NCBI RefSeq assembly: GCF_012524205.1
Contig: NZ_JABACI010000005.1
Span: 310,001 to 374,000, forward strand
Direction of reading: 5' to 3'
DNA from: Microbacterium salsuginis
GTDB lineage: Bacteria > Actinomycetota > Actinomycetes > Actinomycetales > Microbacteriaceae
DNA length: 64,000 bases
Shown: positions 36,062 to 44,848 of the stretch, piece after piece
Layout of the letters: each line of letters starts with the position of its first letter
How positions within the stretch are numbered: position 1 is the stretch's first letter
Position numbers and translations under genes: made by a program
The notes under the pieces: model-generated
The model's input: the letters and a program-made list of their open reading frames with translations, nothing else
What the model was told of the DNA's origin: nothing
Database searches by the model: none

Positions 36062-36934
36062 TCAGTCGACGAGGGATGCCGCGAAGACATGCGGCGTGAA
36101 TCCGGTGAGGTCGCCGATGCCCTCGCCCTGCCCGAGGAGCTTGACGGGGATGCCGGTCCGCTCCTGCACCGCAAGGACGAACCCGCCCTTCGCCGACCCG
36201 TCGAGCTTGGTCAGCACCAGCCCGGTCACCCCCGCGTGCTCGAGGAACGCCTGTGCCTGCATGACGCCGTTCTGCCCGGTGGTCGCATCGAGCACGAGCA
36301 GCACCTCGCTGATGGGCGCCTGCTTCTCGATCACACGTCGGATCTTGCTGAGCTCGTCCATGAGCCCGCCCTTGGTGTGCAGCCGACCTGCCGTGTCGAC
36401 CAGCACGATCTCGGTGCCGGTCCGCTTGGCGTAGTCGATGGTCTGGAAGGCGACGGATGCCGGGTCCTGGCCTTCGTGCTGCGGCCGGACGATCGCCGCC
36501 CCGCCGCGTTCGGCCCACGTTGCGAGCTGGTCGACGGCCGCGGCACGGAAGGTGTCGGCTGCACCTACCACGACGGAGCGACCGTAGCGCTGCAGGAACT
36601 TCGCGAACTTGCCGATCGTCGTCGTCTTGCCGACGCCGTTCACCCCGACGACGAGCACGACGGCCGGTCGCTCGGTGAGCCGCAGCGTCGTGTCGAACTT
36701 GGCGAAGTGCTCCTCGAGGGTCTCTTTGAGCATGCGCTGCAGATCCCGCGGGTCGGTCGTGCGGAACCGCTCGACCTTCTCGCGCAGCTCGTCGACGATG
36801 CGCTCGGTGATGTCGGGGCCGAAGTCGGCCGTGAGCAGGGCCGTCTCCAGGTCTTCCCACGTCGTCTCGTCGATCGTGGGCTTGACGAACATCCCGCGCA
36901 GCGCGCGCCCGAGCGACCAGGAACTCTCAGCCAT
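36062..36934 (-). CDS. ftsY: Signal recognition particle receptor FtsY
   Basis: FtsY receives the SRP-ribosome complex at the membrane. The 290-residue protein is a compact N-G form lacking the long acidic A domain of E. coli. It has VVGVNGVGKTTTIGKFA (G1), DTFRAAAVDQL, VDTAGRLHTKGGLMDEL and LTKLDGSAKGGFVLAV. A TAGGCT box (36941-36946) lies exactly 6 nt before the ATG, indicating leaderless translation. Partner of Ffh in this window. Confidence 0.96.
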   Translation of the reverse strand: MAESSWSLGRALRGMFVKPTIDETTWEDLETALLTADFGPDITERIVDELREKVERFRTTDPRDLQRMLKETLEEHFAKFDTTLRLTERPAVVLVVGVNGVGKTTTIGKFAKFLQRYGRSVVVGAADTFRAAAVDQLATWAERGGAAIVRPQHEGQDPASVAFQTIDYAKRTGTEIVLVDTAGRLHTKGGLMDELSKIRRVIEKQAPISEVLLVLDATTGQNGVMQAQAFLEHAGVTGLVLTKLDGSAKGGFVLAVQERTGIPVKLLGQGEGIGDLTGFTPHVFAASLVD

Positions 36935-37043
36935 GCGACCAGCCTACGGTTCCACGCGGCGGAGCCCGACGTATCACCTCGGCGCCGCGCGGCCTCTCCT
37001 CCGCGAAGGCACAACGACCTCGCCCGCGAGCAGAGGAGAACCG

Positions 37044-38258
37044 ATGGACGACGACCTGGAGACCCGGGACGGCAGGGACGATCCGCGCGCGCAGGCCGAT
37101 GTGCTCGAACTCCTGCGTCTCGCCCGCGCCTTGGCGCGCCGGCCCGACGATGCGGGAGCCGCCCTGGACGAGCTCGGATTCGACGGCGACGCGCGGGCCC
37201 GGCTGGAACGCATCCTGGACGCATTGCGCGACGTGCGTGCGCCGGTGACAGGGGTCCTGGACCCAGGAGAGTCGCCGCAGTGGCAGCCGAGCGTGCTCGC
37301 GCCGGTGTTCTACGGATACACCGACCACGGGACGGCCGACGGACTGCCCGGGCCGGTTCGAGTCTTCTATCCGTCCGTCGACGGATCACCGCAAGACGCG
37401 CAGATGCTCACCGGCGTGGGTCGCTATCCCGTCGTGCTGTTCCTCCACGGGCAGTGCGCCGAGCCGGATCATTACCTGAAGTGGGATCTGGTGCCCATGC
37501 AGCTCGCTCGCAGCGGCTATGTCGTCGTCGTCCCGAAGCTCTCCAGCGCTCCTCCGTTCGGGGGCGCGGCAGGCGCCGACTTCACCGCCGCCACATCGGC
37601 TCTCACATGGGTGCGGGGGCAGTGGCAGCACCGCGCCGAGCTGATGCCCCGGCCGATGACGGGCGTCGTCGGTCATTCGTGGGGCGCTCTGCTGGGCGGT
37701 GTCGTGGCGGAGCACCTGCAGGCGCAGGGGTCGATCTCGGCATTCGCATCGCTGAGCGGCGGCTGGCTGGAGTGGCCGCCGAACCCGCCCCGGCCCCTCG
37801 ATCTCGACTTCGCGACGCTGTTCGCGTGGGGCACCGGCCAGAGCGACCTGTTCGCTCAGCTGAGCGGACCGGCGGCTGCCGTCCTGGCGCAGCCGCGCGG
37901 AGCTGTGCACCACGTCGTCTTCCGCGACGGCGAGCACTTCGACTACTTCCGGGAGGGCTCCACCACCTGCGGTCGCGCGTTCCGCGGTCCGTGCAATCTC
38001 ATGCGGCCGCTCGCCGCCGACTTCGTGACGACCTTCCTCTCGCACTACATGCCCCCGCAGCGGTGGAACGCGCTGTCGACTCTGATTCCGCATTCGCTCG
38101 TGCCGCCGCCGCTGGACCTCACTCCCCAGCAGGAGTTCTTCGCAGGCGGACACTTGACCGGGTTCGGGGGGATCCAGGCGGCGCGCACGTGCTCCGTGAC
38201 GCACGGCTGGCATCTGCCGCCCTTCCTGCGCGGCTCGATCGTGCTCGGGGCCGGTTGA
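37044..38258 (+). CDS. Alpha/beta-hydrolase fold protein, cutinase/chlorophyllase-like
   Basis: A 404-residue cytoplasmic protein (no signal peptide) with a charged helical N-terminus (1-75) not typical of the fold. The hydrolase core has an oxyanion segment YPVVLFLHGQCAEPDHY, nucleophile elbow VVGHSWGALLGG and a likely catalytic His in DGEHFDYF. The substrate is unknown; the layout resembles dienelactone hydrolase, chlorophyllase or polyester hydrolases. AGAGGAGA precedes the ATG at 37044. It is convergent with smc. Confidence 0.85.
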   Translation: MDDDLETRDGRDDPRAQADVLELLRLARALARRPDDAGAALDELGFDGDARARLERILDALRDVRAPVTGVLDPGESPQWQPSVLAPVFYGYTDHGTADGLPGPVRVFYPSVDGSPQDAQMLTGVGRYPVVLFLHGQCAEPDHYLKWDLVPMQLARSGYVVVVPKLSSAPPFGGAAGADFTAATSALTWVRGQWQHRAELMPRPMTGVVGHSWGALLGGVVAEHLQAQGSISAFASLSGGWLEWPPNPPRPLDLDFATLFAWGTGQSDLFAQLSGPAAAVLAQPRGAVHHVVFRDGEHFDYFREGSTTCGRAFRGPCNLMRPLAADFVTTFLSHYMPPQRWNALSTLIPHSLVPPPLDLTPQQEFFAGGHLTGFGGIQAARTCSVTHGWHLPPFLRGSIVLGAG

Positions 38259-38265
38259 CTCCGGC

Positions 38266-41200
38266 TCAGCTCGCGACGCGCTCGGCGATCCGCTGGCCCA
38301 CGACGGCCGAGACACCGTCCTGCCGCATCGAGACGCCGTAGAGCGCGTCGGCGATCTCCATGGTGCGCTTCTGGTGCGTGATCACGATCAACTGGCTCGA
38401 GGCCCGGAGCTGCTCGAAGACACCCAGCAGGCGCCCCAGGTTCGCGTCGTCCAGCGCCGCCTCGACCTCGTCGAGGATGTAGAACGGGCTCGGCCGCGCC
38501 TTGAAGATGGCAGTCAGGAGGGCGACGGCGGCCAGGGACCGCTCTCCGCCCGAGAGCAGCGACAAGCGCTCGATCTTCTTCCCGACGGGACGCACCGCCA
38601 CCTCGATTCCCGTCGTCAGCGGCGAGTCGGGGTCGGTGAGCGAGATGCTGCCGGTGCCGCCGGGGAAGAGGATCGGGAAGACCTCGCCGAAGGCGTTCCT
38701 GGTGTCTTCGAACGCGGCGAGGAAGATCGTCTGCATCCGCTCGTCGAGCTCCTCGATGATCGTCAGCAGATCCTTCCGGGTCTGCGTCAGATCGGCGAGC
38801 TGCTCGGTCATGAACTTGTGGCGCTGCTCAAGAGCTTCGAACTCCTCGAGCGCGAGCGGATTCACGCGCCCCAGCTGCCCCAGCTTTCGCTCCGCCTCCT
38901 GGAGGCGCCGGCGCTGCTGCGCACGATCGAACGGGACAGTGGCGGGCGCTTCCGGATCGGGCGCACCCTCGGCTGCCTCTGACTCCGCGACTGGCGCCGA
39001 TTCGTCGGGAACGGGCTGGTCAGGTCCATATTCCGAAACAAGAATGTCCTCATCGAGGCCGAGCTCGGACTGCACCCGCTCGAGCAGGCCGTTCACGTGC
39101 AGGCGCTTCTCATGGATCTGCAGCTCGAGGCTGTGCACGCTCTCGGTGAGCCCGTTCAGCCGCTCGCGGAGGCCGGCCTCTTGCGAGCGCAGCTCCGCCA
39201 GCTCCGCGGTGAGCGCCGTGCGCTCGGACTCCGCCGCAGCCAGCTCGGCGCGTGCCTGGGCGAGCGATCGATCGACCGAATCGATGACCGCCGGAAGGTG
39301 GCCGGCCACTCCCGCGGCGATCTCGCGCTGCGCCCGGCGCACGACAGCGCGGCGTGCAGCCTCCGCGGCCGCTTCCTTCTCGCGCTCGCGCTGCCGCTCC
39401 AGAGCCACCACGCGCGCCTCGCCCGCACGGATCCGCTCTCGCAGCGTCTCGACTTCCAGACGCGCACGCATCTCGCCGTCGCGCGCCTCTTCGAGCGCCG
39501 CCAGCATGCCGTCACGCGCCGAGGCGTCGAGCATCGGGCGGGGCGCTTCGAGCGCCGCGGTGAGCTGGTCGCCGGCCGACCGCGCGGAGGCCTCCGCATC
39601 CTCGACGGCGGCGGTCGCCTGGGCGAGGCCCGATGCCAGCCGCTCGCACTCGGCGACGGCCGCCTCATGGCGCACGGTCGCGCGGTTGACCTGCTCCGCA
39701 TGGGCGGCCAGGGCCGCGTCGTGCTCGCGCAGGGTCGTCAGCGCGGTCTTCGTCCGCTGGCGTGCGGTCTCGAGCTCACGAGTGGCATCGGCCAGCGCTT
39801 CGCGGAGCGAATCCGCGATCACCGTGATCTCGTCACGTCGATCAGCGGCCGCATCGCGCTCGGCGGCCAGCTCGAGGCGTGAGCGGGAGGCTCCGGCCCC
39901 CGCGCGCAGCGAATGCGCCGTGTAGACCTCACCCGCACGCGTCACCACGGTCACGAGCCCGACCTCGCCGGTCGGCGAGGCGACCATGTCGCGTGCCGAT
40001 TTCAGATCCTCGGCCACCACGACGTGCGACAGCAGCGCGAGGACGCCTGCCGGAGCAGTCACCACGGTGGTGGCCCTCACGACGCCGGGCGCCTCGGCCG
40101 GCGCCGGCGATCCGGGCATCGCGGCCGTCGACGACGACGCGATCACGATGTCGACGACGCCGGCGTTCGCCGTGCGCGCGTGCTGCGCGAGGGCGAACGC
40201 GTCATCGCGATCTTCGACGAGGACACCCTCGGCCAACGGGCCGAGCACCGCCGCGATCGCGGCCTCGAAGCCGGGCTCGACCTGGACGGAGTCGCTCACG
40301 AGCCCCCGCACACCCGCGTGGTTCTGTGCGATCAATGCGGAGGCGCCGTTCTCGACGTCGAGCGCCCGGCCGAGCGCGGTCGTCTGCGCCGTGAGGGCGT
40401 CCTTCTCGCGCTCGGCCGCATGCAGTCGCTCACGCAGCGACGCCACGTTGGCCTCGACCTCGTTCGCCTCCCGCTGCGCGCGCTCATACGCGGCGGCGTG
40501 CTCGGCAGCCGTCGTCTCGGGCATCAGGTGCGGGTCCAGCCCCGCCAGCAGCTCTTCGGCCTCTGCCCGTCGCGCCAGAGCCGCGTCCAGCGCCTTCTGC
40601 TGACGCTCCACCGCGGTGCGCACCGCGGCGAGTGCGGAGGCGGCGGCCTCGGCCGATCCGCGCAGCGCGGTGATCCGCATGTCGTGCTCGGACACCAGGG
40701 CGCTCTGCGCCGCGATGTCGACGTCCAGAGCATCGAGTTCGGCGCGTGCCCGAACGACGTCGCGGGCCGCCTCGGCGGCGGCATCCTGTGCCGCGCCCAG
40801 CCCATCGCCGACGGCGTCGATCTCGGCGCGCGCCTCGTCGATCATGGCCTGCGAGACCGTCGTCAGCTCGATGCGCTCCTCGTCTTCCGCGTCACCCAGC
40901 AGCGCGAGCCGCTGCCCCGCGAGCGCGTAGAGGCTGCGCAGCCGTTCCTGCACCCGTTCGAGGCCGTGGACGACGCGCCGTGCGCGATCCACCGCCTCCG
41001 AGCGCTGATCGGACTCGAGCTGCTCGATCCGCACGCGCGCGTTGTCGAGGCGCTCCTGCAGCAGCATCCGCTCGGCGTGACGCTCCTGCTCGCTGCGGGC
41101 GTGCGAGGCGAGCTCTTCGCGCAGGCCGACGAGCTCGTCGGCGAGTAGACGGGCCTTCGCGTCACGGACCACCGCGGCGATGGTCGCGGCCTCGCGGGCG

Positions 41201-41832
41201 ATCTCGGCCTGTCGGCCGAGCGGCTTCAGCTGCCGACGCAGCTCCCCCGCCAGGTCGCTCAAGCGCGTGAGGTTCGCCTCCATCGCCTCCAGCTTGCGGA
41301 GCGTCTTCTCCTTGCGGCGGCGGTGCTTGAGGATGCCGGCGGCTTCCTCGATGAACCCGCGACGATCCTCCGGTGTGGCCTGCAGCACGCTGTCGAGGCG
41401 GCCTTGACCGACGATGACGTGCATCTCGCGGCCGAGACCCGAGTCGCTGAGCAGCTCCTGCACGTCCAGCAGACGACAGGTCTCGCCGTTGATCGCGTAC
41501 TCGCTGGCGCCGTTGCGGAAGAGCGTGCGACTGATGGTCACCTCGCTGTATTCGATCGGCAGCGCTCCGTCACTGTTGTCGATCGTCAACTGCACCTCGG
41601 CGCGCCCCAGCGGGCCGCGCGTGGCAGTGCCGGCGAAGATGACGTCCTCCATCTTGCCGCCGCGGAGGGTCTTGGCCCCTTGCTCGCCCATGACCCAGGC
41701 GAGCGCGTCGACGACGTTGGACTTGCCGGACCCGTTCGGACCGACGATGCACGTCACGCCGGGTTCGAAGGCGAAGGTCGTCGGCTGAGCGAACGACTTG
41801 AACCCTTTGAGCGTCACGCTCTTCAGGTGCAT
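38266..41832 (-). CDS. smc: Chromosome segregation protein SMC
   Basis: SMC with ScpAB folds and separates chromosomes. The 1188-residue protein has a Walker A head (VGPNGSGKSNVVDALAWVMGEQ), coiled coils and a hinge (about 490-650, around HAGVRGLVSDSVQVEPGFEAAIAAVLG). A second coil, the ABC signature LSLLSGGERSLAAVALL and Walker B PFYILDEVEAALDD follow. GGAGGG lies about 8 nt before the ATG at 41832. An acidic insert rich in Ala, Glu and Pro lies near residues 965-990. Confidence 0.97.
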   Translation of the reverse strand: MHLKSVTLKGFKSFAQPTTFAFEPGVTCIVGPNGSGKSNVVDALAWVMGEQGAKTLRGGKMEDVIFAGTATRGPLGRAEVQLTIDNSDGALPIEYSEVTISRTLFRNGASEYAINGETCRLLDVQELLSDSGLGREMHVIVGQGRLDSVLQATPEDRRGFIEEAAGILKHRRRKEKTLRKLEAMEANLTRLSDLAGELRRQLKPLGRQAEIAREAATIAAVVRDAKARLLADELVGLREELASHARSEQERHAERMLLQERLDNARVRIEQLESDQRSEAVDRARRVVHGLERVQERLRSLYALAGQRLALLGDAEDEERIELTTVSQAMIDEARAEIDAVGDGLGAAQDAAAEAARDVVRARAELDALDVDIAAQSALVSEHDMRITALRGSAEAAASALAAVRTAVERQQKALDAALARRAEAEELLAGLDPHLMPETTAAEHAAAYERAQREANEVEANVASLRERLHAAEREKDALTAQTTALGRALDVENGASALIAQNHAGVRGLVSDSVQVEPGFEAAIAAVLGPLAEGVLVEDRDDAFALAQHARTANAGVVDIVIASSSTAAMPGSPAPAEAPGVVRATTVVTAPAGVLALLSHVVVAEDLKSARDMVASPTGEVGLVTVVTRAGEVYTAHSLRAGAGASRSRLELAAERDAAADRRDEITVIADSLREALADATRELETARQRTKTALTTLREHDAALAAHAEQVNRATVRHEAAVAECERLASGLAQATAAVEDAEASARSAGDQLTAALEAPRPMLDASARDGMLAALEEARDGEMRARLEVETLRERIRAGEARVVALERQREREKEAAAEAARRAVVRRAQREIAAGVAGHLPAVIDSVDRSLAQARAELAAAESERTALTAELAELRSQEAGLRERLNGLTESVHSLELQIHEKRLHVNGLLERVQSELGLDEDILVSEYGPDQPVPDESAPVAESEAAEGAPDPEAPATVPFDRAQQRRRLQEAERKLGQLGRVNPLALEEFEALEQRHKFMTEQLADLTQTRKDLLTIIEELDERMQTIFLAAFEDTRNAFGEVFPILFPGGTGSISLTDPDSPLTTGIEVAVRPVGKKIERLSLLSGGERSLAAVALLTAIFKARPSPFYILDEVEAALDDANLGRLLGVFEQLRASSQLIVITHQKRTMEIADALYGVSMRQDGVSAVVGQRIAERVAS

Positions 41833-41959
41833 GCGATGCGCCCTCCAGCCCGGTCGATTACCCGCATACGCTACCCGAGGACAGGCGCGCGCCACGTTAG
41901 GCGAGCCGCACGACGACGATTCGCGACACGCCCGTCGTCCCCCGAATCTGCGAGAAAGC

Positions 41960-41989
41960 TTGACGCCGGTCTCAGAATCGCGCTACTGT
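41960..41989 (+). promoter_or_regulatory. Promoter of the small-peptide/GNAT cluster
   Basis: TTGACG (41960-41965) and TACTGT (41984-41989) are spaced 18 nt, one of the best housekeeping-type promoters in the window. It would start RNA near 41996, about 30 nt before the 39-codon ORF. Confidence 0.6.
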
Positions 41990-42026
41990 CACTCTTCGCG
42001 TCTGAAGTCGAGAAAGGAGGTCCCCG

Positions 42027-42146
42027 ATGATGCACATGAACAAGACACGTGTCACCGCCCCTGCGGGCGGATACGCCACTGCGTTCGCACCGGGGACCGT
42101 CTCCTCGGGCGCCACGCTGAGCCGGCGATTCCCCGCCGCCATCTGA
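42027..42146 (+). CDS. 39-residue peptide with perfect ribosome binding site
   Basis: The ORF starts M-M-H-M-N-K-T-R-V-T and ends R-R-F-P-A-A-I, with AAGGAGG at 42014-42020 spaced 6 nt before the first ATG and a good promoter 37 nt further upstream. The middle is rich in Ala, Gly, Ser and Thr. I recognise no family, signal peptide or codon run typical of amino-acid attenuators. It could be a leader peptide (a hairpin follows 14 nt after the stop), a precursor peptide acted on by the GNAT proteins downstream, or a small free protein. The initiation signals make translation likely. Confidence 0.6.
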   Translation: MMHMNKTRVTAPAGGYATAFAPGTVSSGATLSRRFPAAI

Positions 42147-42160
42147 CCTCCGCAGGGGAC

Positions 42161-42185
42161 GGGTCTGCCCGCTTCCGGGCGACCC
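42161..42185 (+). terminator. Hairpin after the 39-residue ORF (attenuator candidate)
   Basis: Ten base pairs with one bulged T (42161-42171 with 42176-42185, loop CTTC) begin 14 nt after the peptide stop. No U-run follows. Its position suits attenuation or mRNA processing between the peptide and the downstream genes. Confidence 0.45.
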
Positions 42186-42314
42186 TCCTGCGCGTCGGCC
42201 CTGTTTCCGGGTCCTGACCGCGCTCCCCTCCGCCGTCCTCCCGTCGTGCTGCGGCACGGCATCCCCGCGCCGGGCGATCGTCCGGAGCATCCTCCTCCCA
42301 TCGAAAGAGTTCAC

Positions 42315-42572
42315 ATGAACACTCTGCTTGCGCCGCAGCGCCCCTCGGGCGTCCCCGATACGCTGCGGCTCCCCAGCCGCCACACCCACATCACCGTCCT
42401 GGACCGTCTGGCGCTCCGGATCGGCCTGCGCCTGCTCCTGTGGAGCACGCGCACCGGCCGGCTGACCGACGATCGTCCCCGGCACACCGCCGCATTCCGC
42501 CGGCAGGAGACCACCGCCCTGCGCGAGCGGGCTCACCGCCGCGAGGCTCTCCTCCTCGCTCCGCGCGCATGA
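42315..42572 (+). CDS. Basic 85-residue protein, unknown function
   Basis: The product starts MNTLLAPQRPSGVPDTLRLP. It holds one amphipathic or weakly hydrophobic helix (VLDRLALRIGLRLLLWSTR, about 28-46) followed by a strongly basic helical tail rich in Arg. GAAAGAG lies about 7 nt before the ATG. It may be a small membrane-associated or nucleic-acid-binding protein; I know of no named family. It lies between the 39-residue ORF and the GNAT pair, all on the plus strand. Confidence 0.6.
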   Translation: MNTLLAPQRPSGVPDTLRLPSRHTHITVLDRLALRIGLRLLLWSTRTGRLTDDRPRHTAAFRRQETTALRERAHRREALLLAPRA

Positions 42573-42653
42573 CGGCCATCGGGTCCGTCGCCCGGCCCTC
42601 CGGGCGACGGACCCACCCCACCTCCCGCACTTCGAGCACAAGGACGCCCTGAC

Positions 42654-43736
42654 ATGACAACCCTGACCGACATCGAGTTCCGGCCGCTGGTCGTTCCGGA
42701 CTCCATCGACTCAGCCGACGCCGCCGACTTCGTAGAGATGGTGCGCGTCCGCAACCTCATCTACCGCGAGATCTCGGGTCACGATGACGAGAGCATCGCA
42801 CCGGACGAGCTGCTCCCCCACTACCTGCCGAGCCGATATCAGCAACGCCACGCGTGGATCGTCGTCGAAGACGGCGCCGTCATCGGCCGCATCGGCGTCG
42901 ACCTTCCTCACGAGGAGGGATCCAAGGTGGCGTTCTGGCTCATCGAGCTGCTGCGCGCGAACTGGGGCCGCGGAATCGGCTCCGCCGCCTACGACCTCGT
43001 CGAACGCGTGGCACGTGAGAACGGTCGCACCGTGCTGCAGTCATGGGCCGAGCATCCGGCGGCCGACGGTCCCCGGCTCTCGCCACCCACGGGCTTCGGC
43101 GACATCCCGGAAGACCACATCGCGCGCTTCTTCGTGCGACAGGGCTACACGCTGGAGCAGGTCGAGCGCGCCAGCGCGTTCGACCTGACGGGATCCTTCA
43201 CCGAGGTGGAGCGCCTTCTGAACGAAGCCGCAGCCGCGTCGGCCGATTACCGCGTCGTGCAGTGGTTCGCCCCGACGCCGCCGGAGTTCGCCGACGGATA
43301 CGCGTGGATGAAGTCCCGCATGTCGACCGACGCGCCCGCCGCGGCCCTGGAGTTCGACGAGGAGGCGTGGGATGCGGCGCGCATCGCCGAGCACGACGCG
43401 AAGTACACCGGAAGCGGACGGACGCTGCAGGTGACGGCGGCTCAGCACATCGCGACGGGTGCGCTCTGCGCGTTCAACGAACTCGTCGTGGGCAAGGACC
43501 GCACCGAAGCGAGCCACCAGGAGGACACGCTCGTCCTGAAGGAGCACCGCGGTCACAAGCTGGGAACGCTCGTCAAGTGCGCCGGGCTCATGTCCTGGCG
43601 TGAGGTGGCACCCCGGTCCCCTCGCATCATCACGTACAACGCAGAGGAGAACCGCCCGATGCTCGACATCAACGAGGCGATCGGATTCGCACCGATCGCG
43701 TACACCGGCGCATGGAAGAAGGTGCTCGATGACTGA
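42654..43736 (+). CDS. Double-domain GNAT acetyltransferase, first copy
   Basis: The 360-residue protein contains two GNAT folds. The N-terminal one has an acetyl-CoA loop-like LLRANWGRGIGSAAYDLVERVA. The C-terminal one has TLVLKEHRGHKLGTLVKCAGLM and the ending ITYNAEENRPMLDINEAIGF. No substrate can be read from the sequence; two-domain GNATs include mycothiol synthase and Eis-like enzymes. AAGGA lies about 9 nt before the ATG. Its last 8 bases overlap the start of a paralogue, so the two are coupled. Confidence 0.9.
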   Translation: MTTLTDIEFRPLVVPDSIDSADAADFVEMVRVRNLIYREISGHDDESIAPDELLPHYLPSRYQQRHAWIVVEDGAVIGRIGVDLPHEEGSKVAFWLIELLRANWGRGIGSAAYDLVERVARENGRTVLQSWAEHPAADGPRLSPPTGFGDIPEDHIARFFVRQGYTLEQVERASAFDLTGSFTEVERLLNEAAAASADYRVVQWFAPTPPEFADGYAWMKSRMSTDAPAAALEFDEEAWDAARIAEHDAKYTGSGRTLQVTAAQHIATGALCAFNELVVGKDRTEASHQEDTLVLKEHRGHKLGTLVKCAGLMSWREVAPRSPRIITYNAEENRPMLDINEAIGFAPIAYTGAWKKVLDD

Positions 43737-44847
43737 CCTGGCCGAAACCCCCGATCTCGTGACGGATGAAGCGATGACGGTGGAGCGCATCACCGTTCCC
43801 GGCACCCTCGAGGCACCGGACGCCCGCGTGTTCCTCGAGATGGTGCGCATCGCCAACGCGGTGTGCCGGCACGACGCCGGTCACGACTACCTGCGCGAAG
43901 AGCCCGAGGAGATGCTCGGGCTCTGGCAGGACCAGACCGACTGGACTCAGCTGGGGTTCGCGGTGATGCGCGGCGGCGACGTGCTCGGCGCGGTGAAGCT
44001 CATGATCTCGACCGAGCCGCACACGACGGCGCTCGAGTTCGACCTCATGGTCGATCCTCCTCACCGCGGTCGCGGCGTCGAGGAGCTCCTGCTCGCCGAG
44101 GTCGAGCGTGAGGCTCGAGAGCGCGGCATCAGCGTGATCCAGACCTGGACGCTGCATCGACCGTCGCTCGGCGGCGCGCGGCTCGAGCCGTCGACAGGGT
44201 GGGGCTCGATCCCGGCCGACGACCCTCAGACGGTGTTCTCACGACGGAACGGGTTCACCCTGGAGCAGGTCGAACGCAACAGCGTGTTCGATCTGACCTC
44301 GGACCCCGCGCCGATCGAGCGCATGCTCGCCGAAGCTGTCGCGGCCGCCGGCCCCGAGTATCGGCAGGTGTCGTGGACATCGCCCACGCCCGAGGAGTAC
44401 GCCGAGGGATACGCCTTCGCCCTTTCACGCATGTCGACGGACGTTCCGGCGGGAGGCCTCGTCATCGAGGAGCAGCGCTGGGATGCCGCGCGTGTGCAGC
44501 GACGTGATGCCCGCCAGCAGGCACAGGGCCTCACGGTGTCCGTCGCGACCGTCGTGCACGAGCCGACCGGGACCATCGCCGCGTACAACGAGCTGGTCAT
44601 CGCCGAGGATCACACCGGAGCGACGCAGCAGTTCGGCACGCTGGTGCTCAAGGAGCACCGCGGCCATCGCCTCGGCACGATCGTGAAGTGCGCGAACCTG
44701 CTGCGCTGGCGCACGGTGGTGCCCGAGTCGCCTCGGGTCTCGACGTTCAACGCCGAGGAGAACCGGCACATGCTCGACATCAACGAGAAGATCGGCTTCA
44801 CACCCGCCTCGTACGCCGGTGCGTGGAAGAAGGTGCTCGCCGGCTGA
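43729..44847 (+). CDS. Double-domain GNAT acetyltransferase, second copy
   Basis: A 372-residue paralogue of the preceding gene with the same two-GNAT layout: LMVDPPHRGRGVEELLLAEVERE in the N-terminal half, TLVLKEHRGHRLGTIVKCANLLRW and STFNAEENRHMLDINEKIGF in the C-terminal half. Identity is strongest in the C-terminal domains, which suggests a shared function there and divergence in the N-terminal halves. The ATG lies inside the end of the first copy (8-bp overlap). It is convergent with mutM, 1 bp between stops. Confidence 0.9.
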   Translation: MTDLAETPDLVTDEAMTVERITVPGTLEAPDARVFLEMVRIANAVCRHDAGHDYLREEPEEMLGLWQDQTDWTQLGFAVMRGGDVLGAVKLMISTEPHTTALEFDLMVDPPHRGRGVEELLLAEVEREARERGISVIQTWTLHRPSLGGARLEPSTGWGSIPADDPQTVFSRRNGFTLEQVERNSVFDLTSDPAPIERMLAEAVAAAGPEYRQVSWTSPTPEEYAEGYAFALSRMSTDVPAGGLVIEEQRWDAARVQRRDARQQAQGLTVSVATVVHEPTGTIAAYNELVIAEDHTGATQQFGTLVLKEHRGHRLGTIVKCANLLRWRTVVPESPRVSTFNAEENRHMLDINEKIGFTPASYAGAWKKVLAG

Positions 44848-44848
44848 G

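Noticed and set aside
38266-41832. SMC-like coiled-coil ATPase as part of a defence system
   Set aside because: Full-length hinge, ABC signature and genomic context match the housekeeping chromosome SMC.
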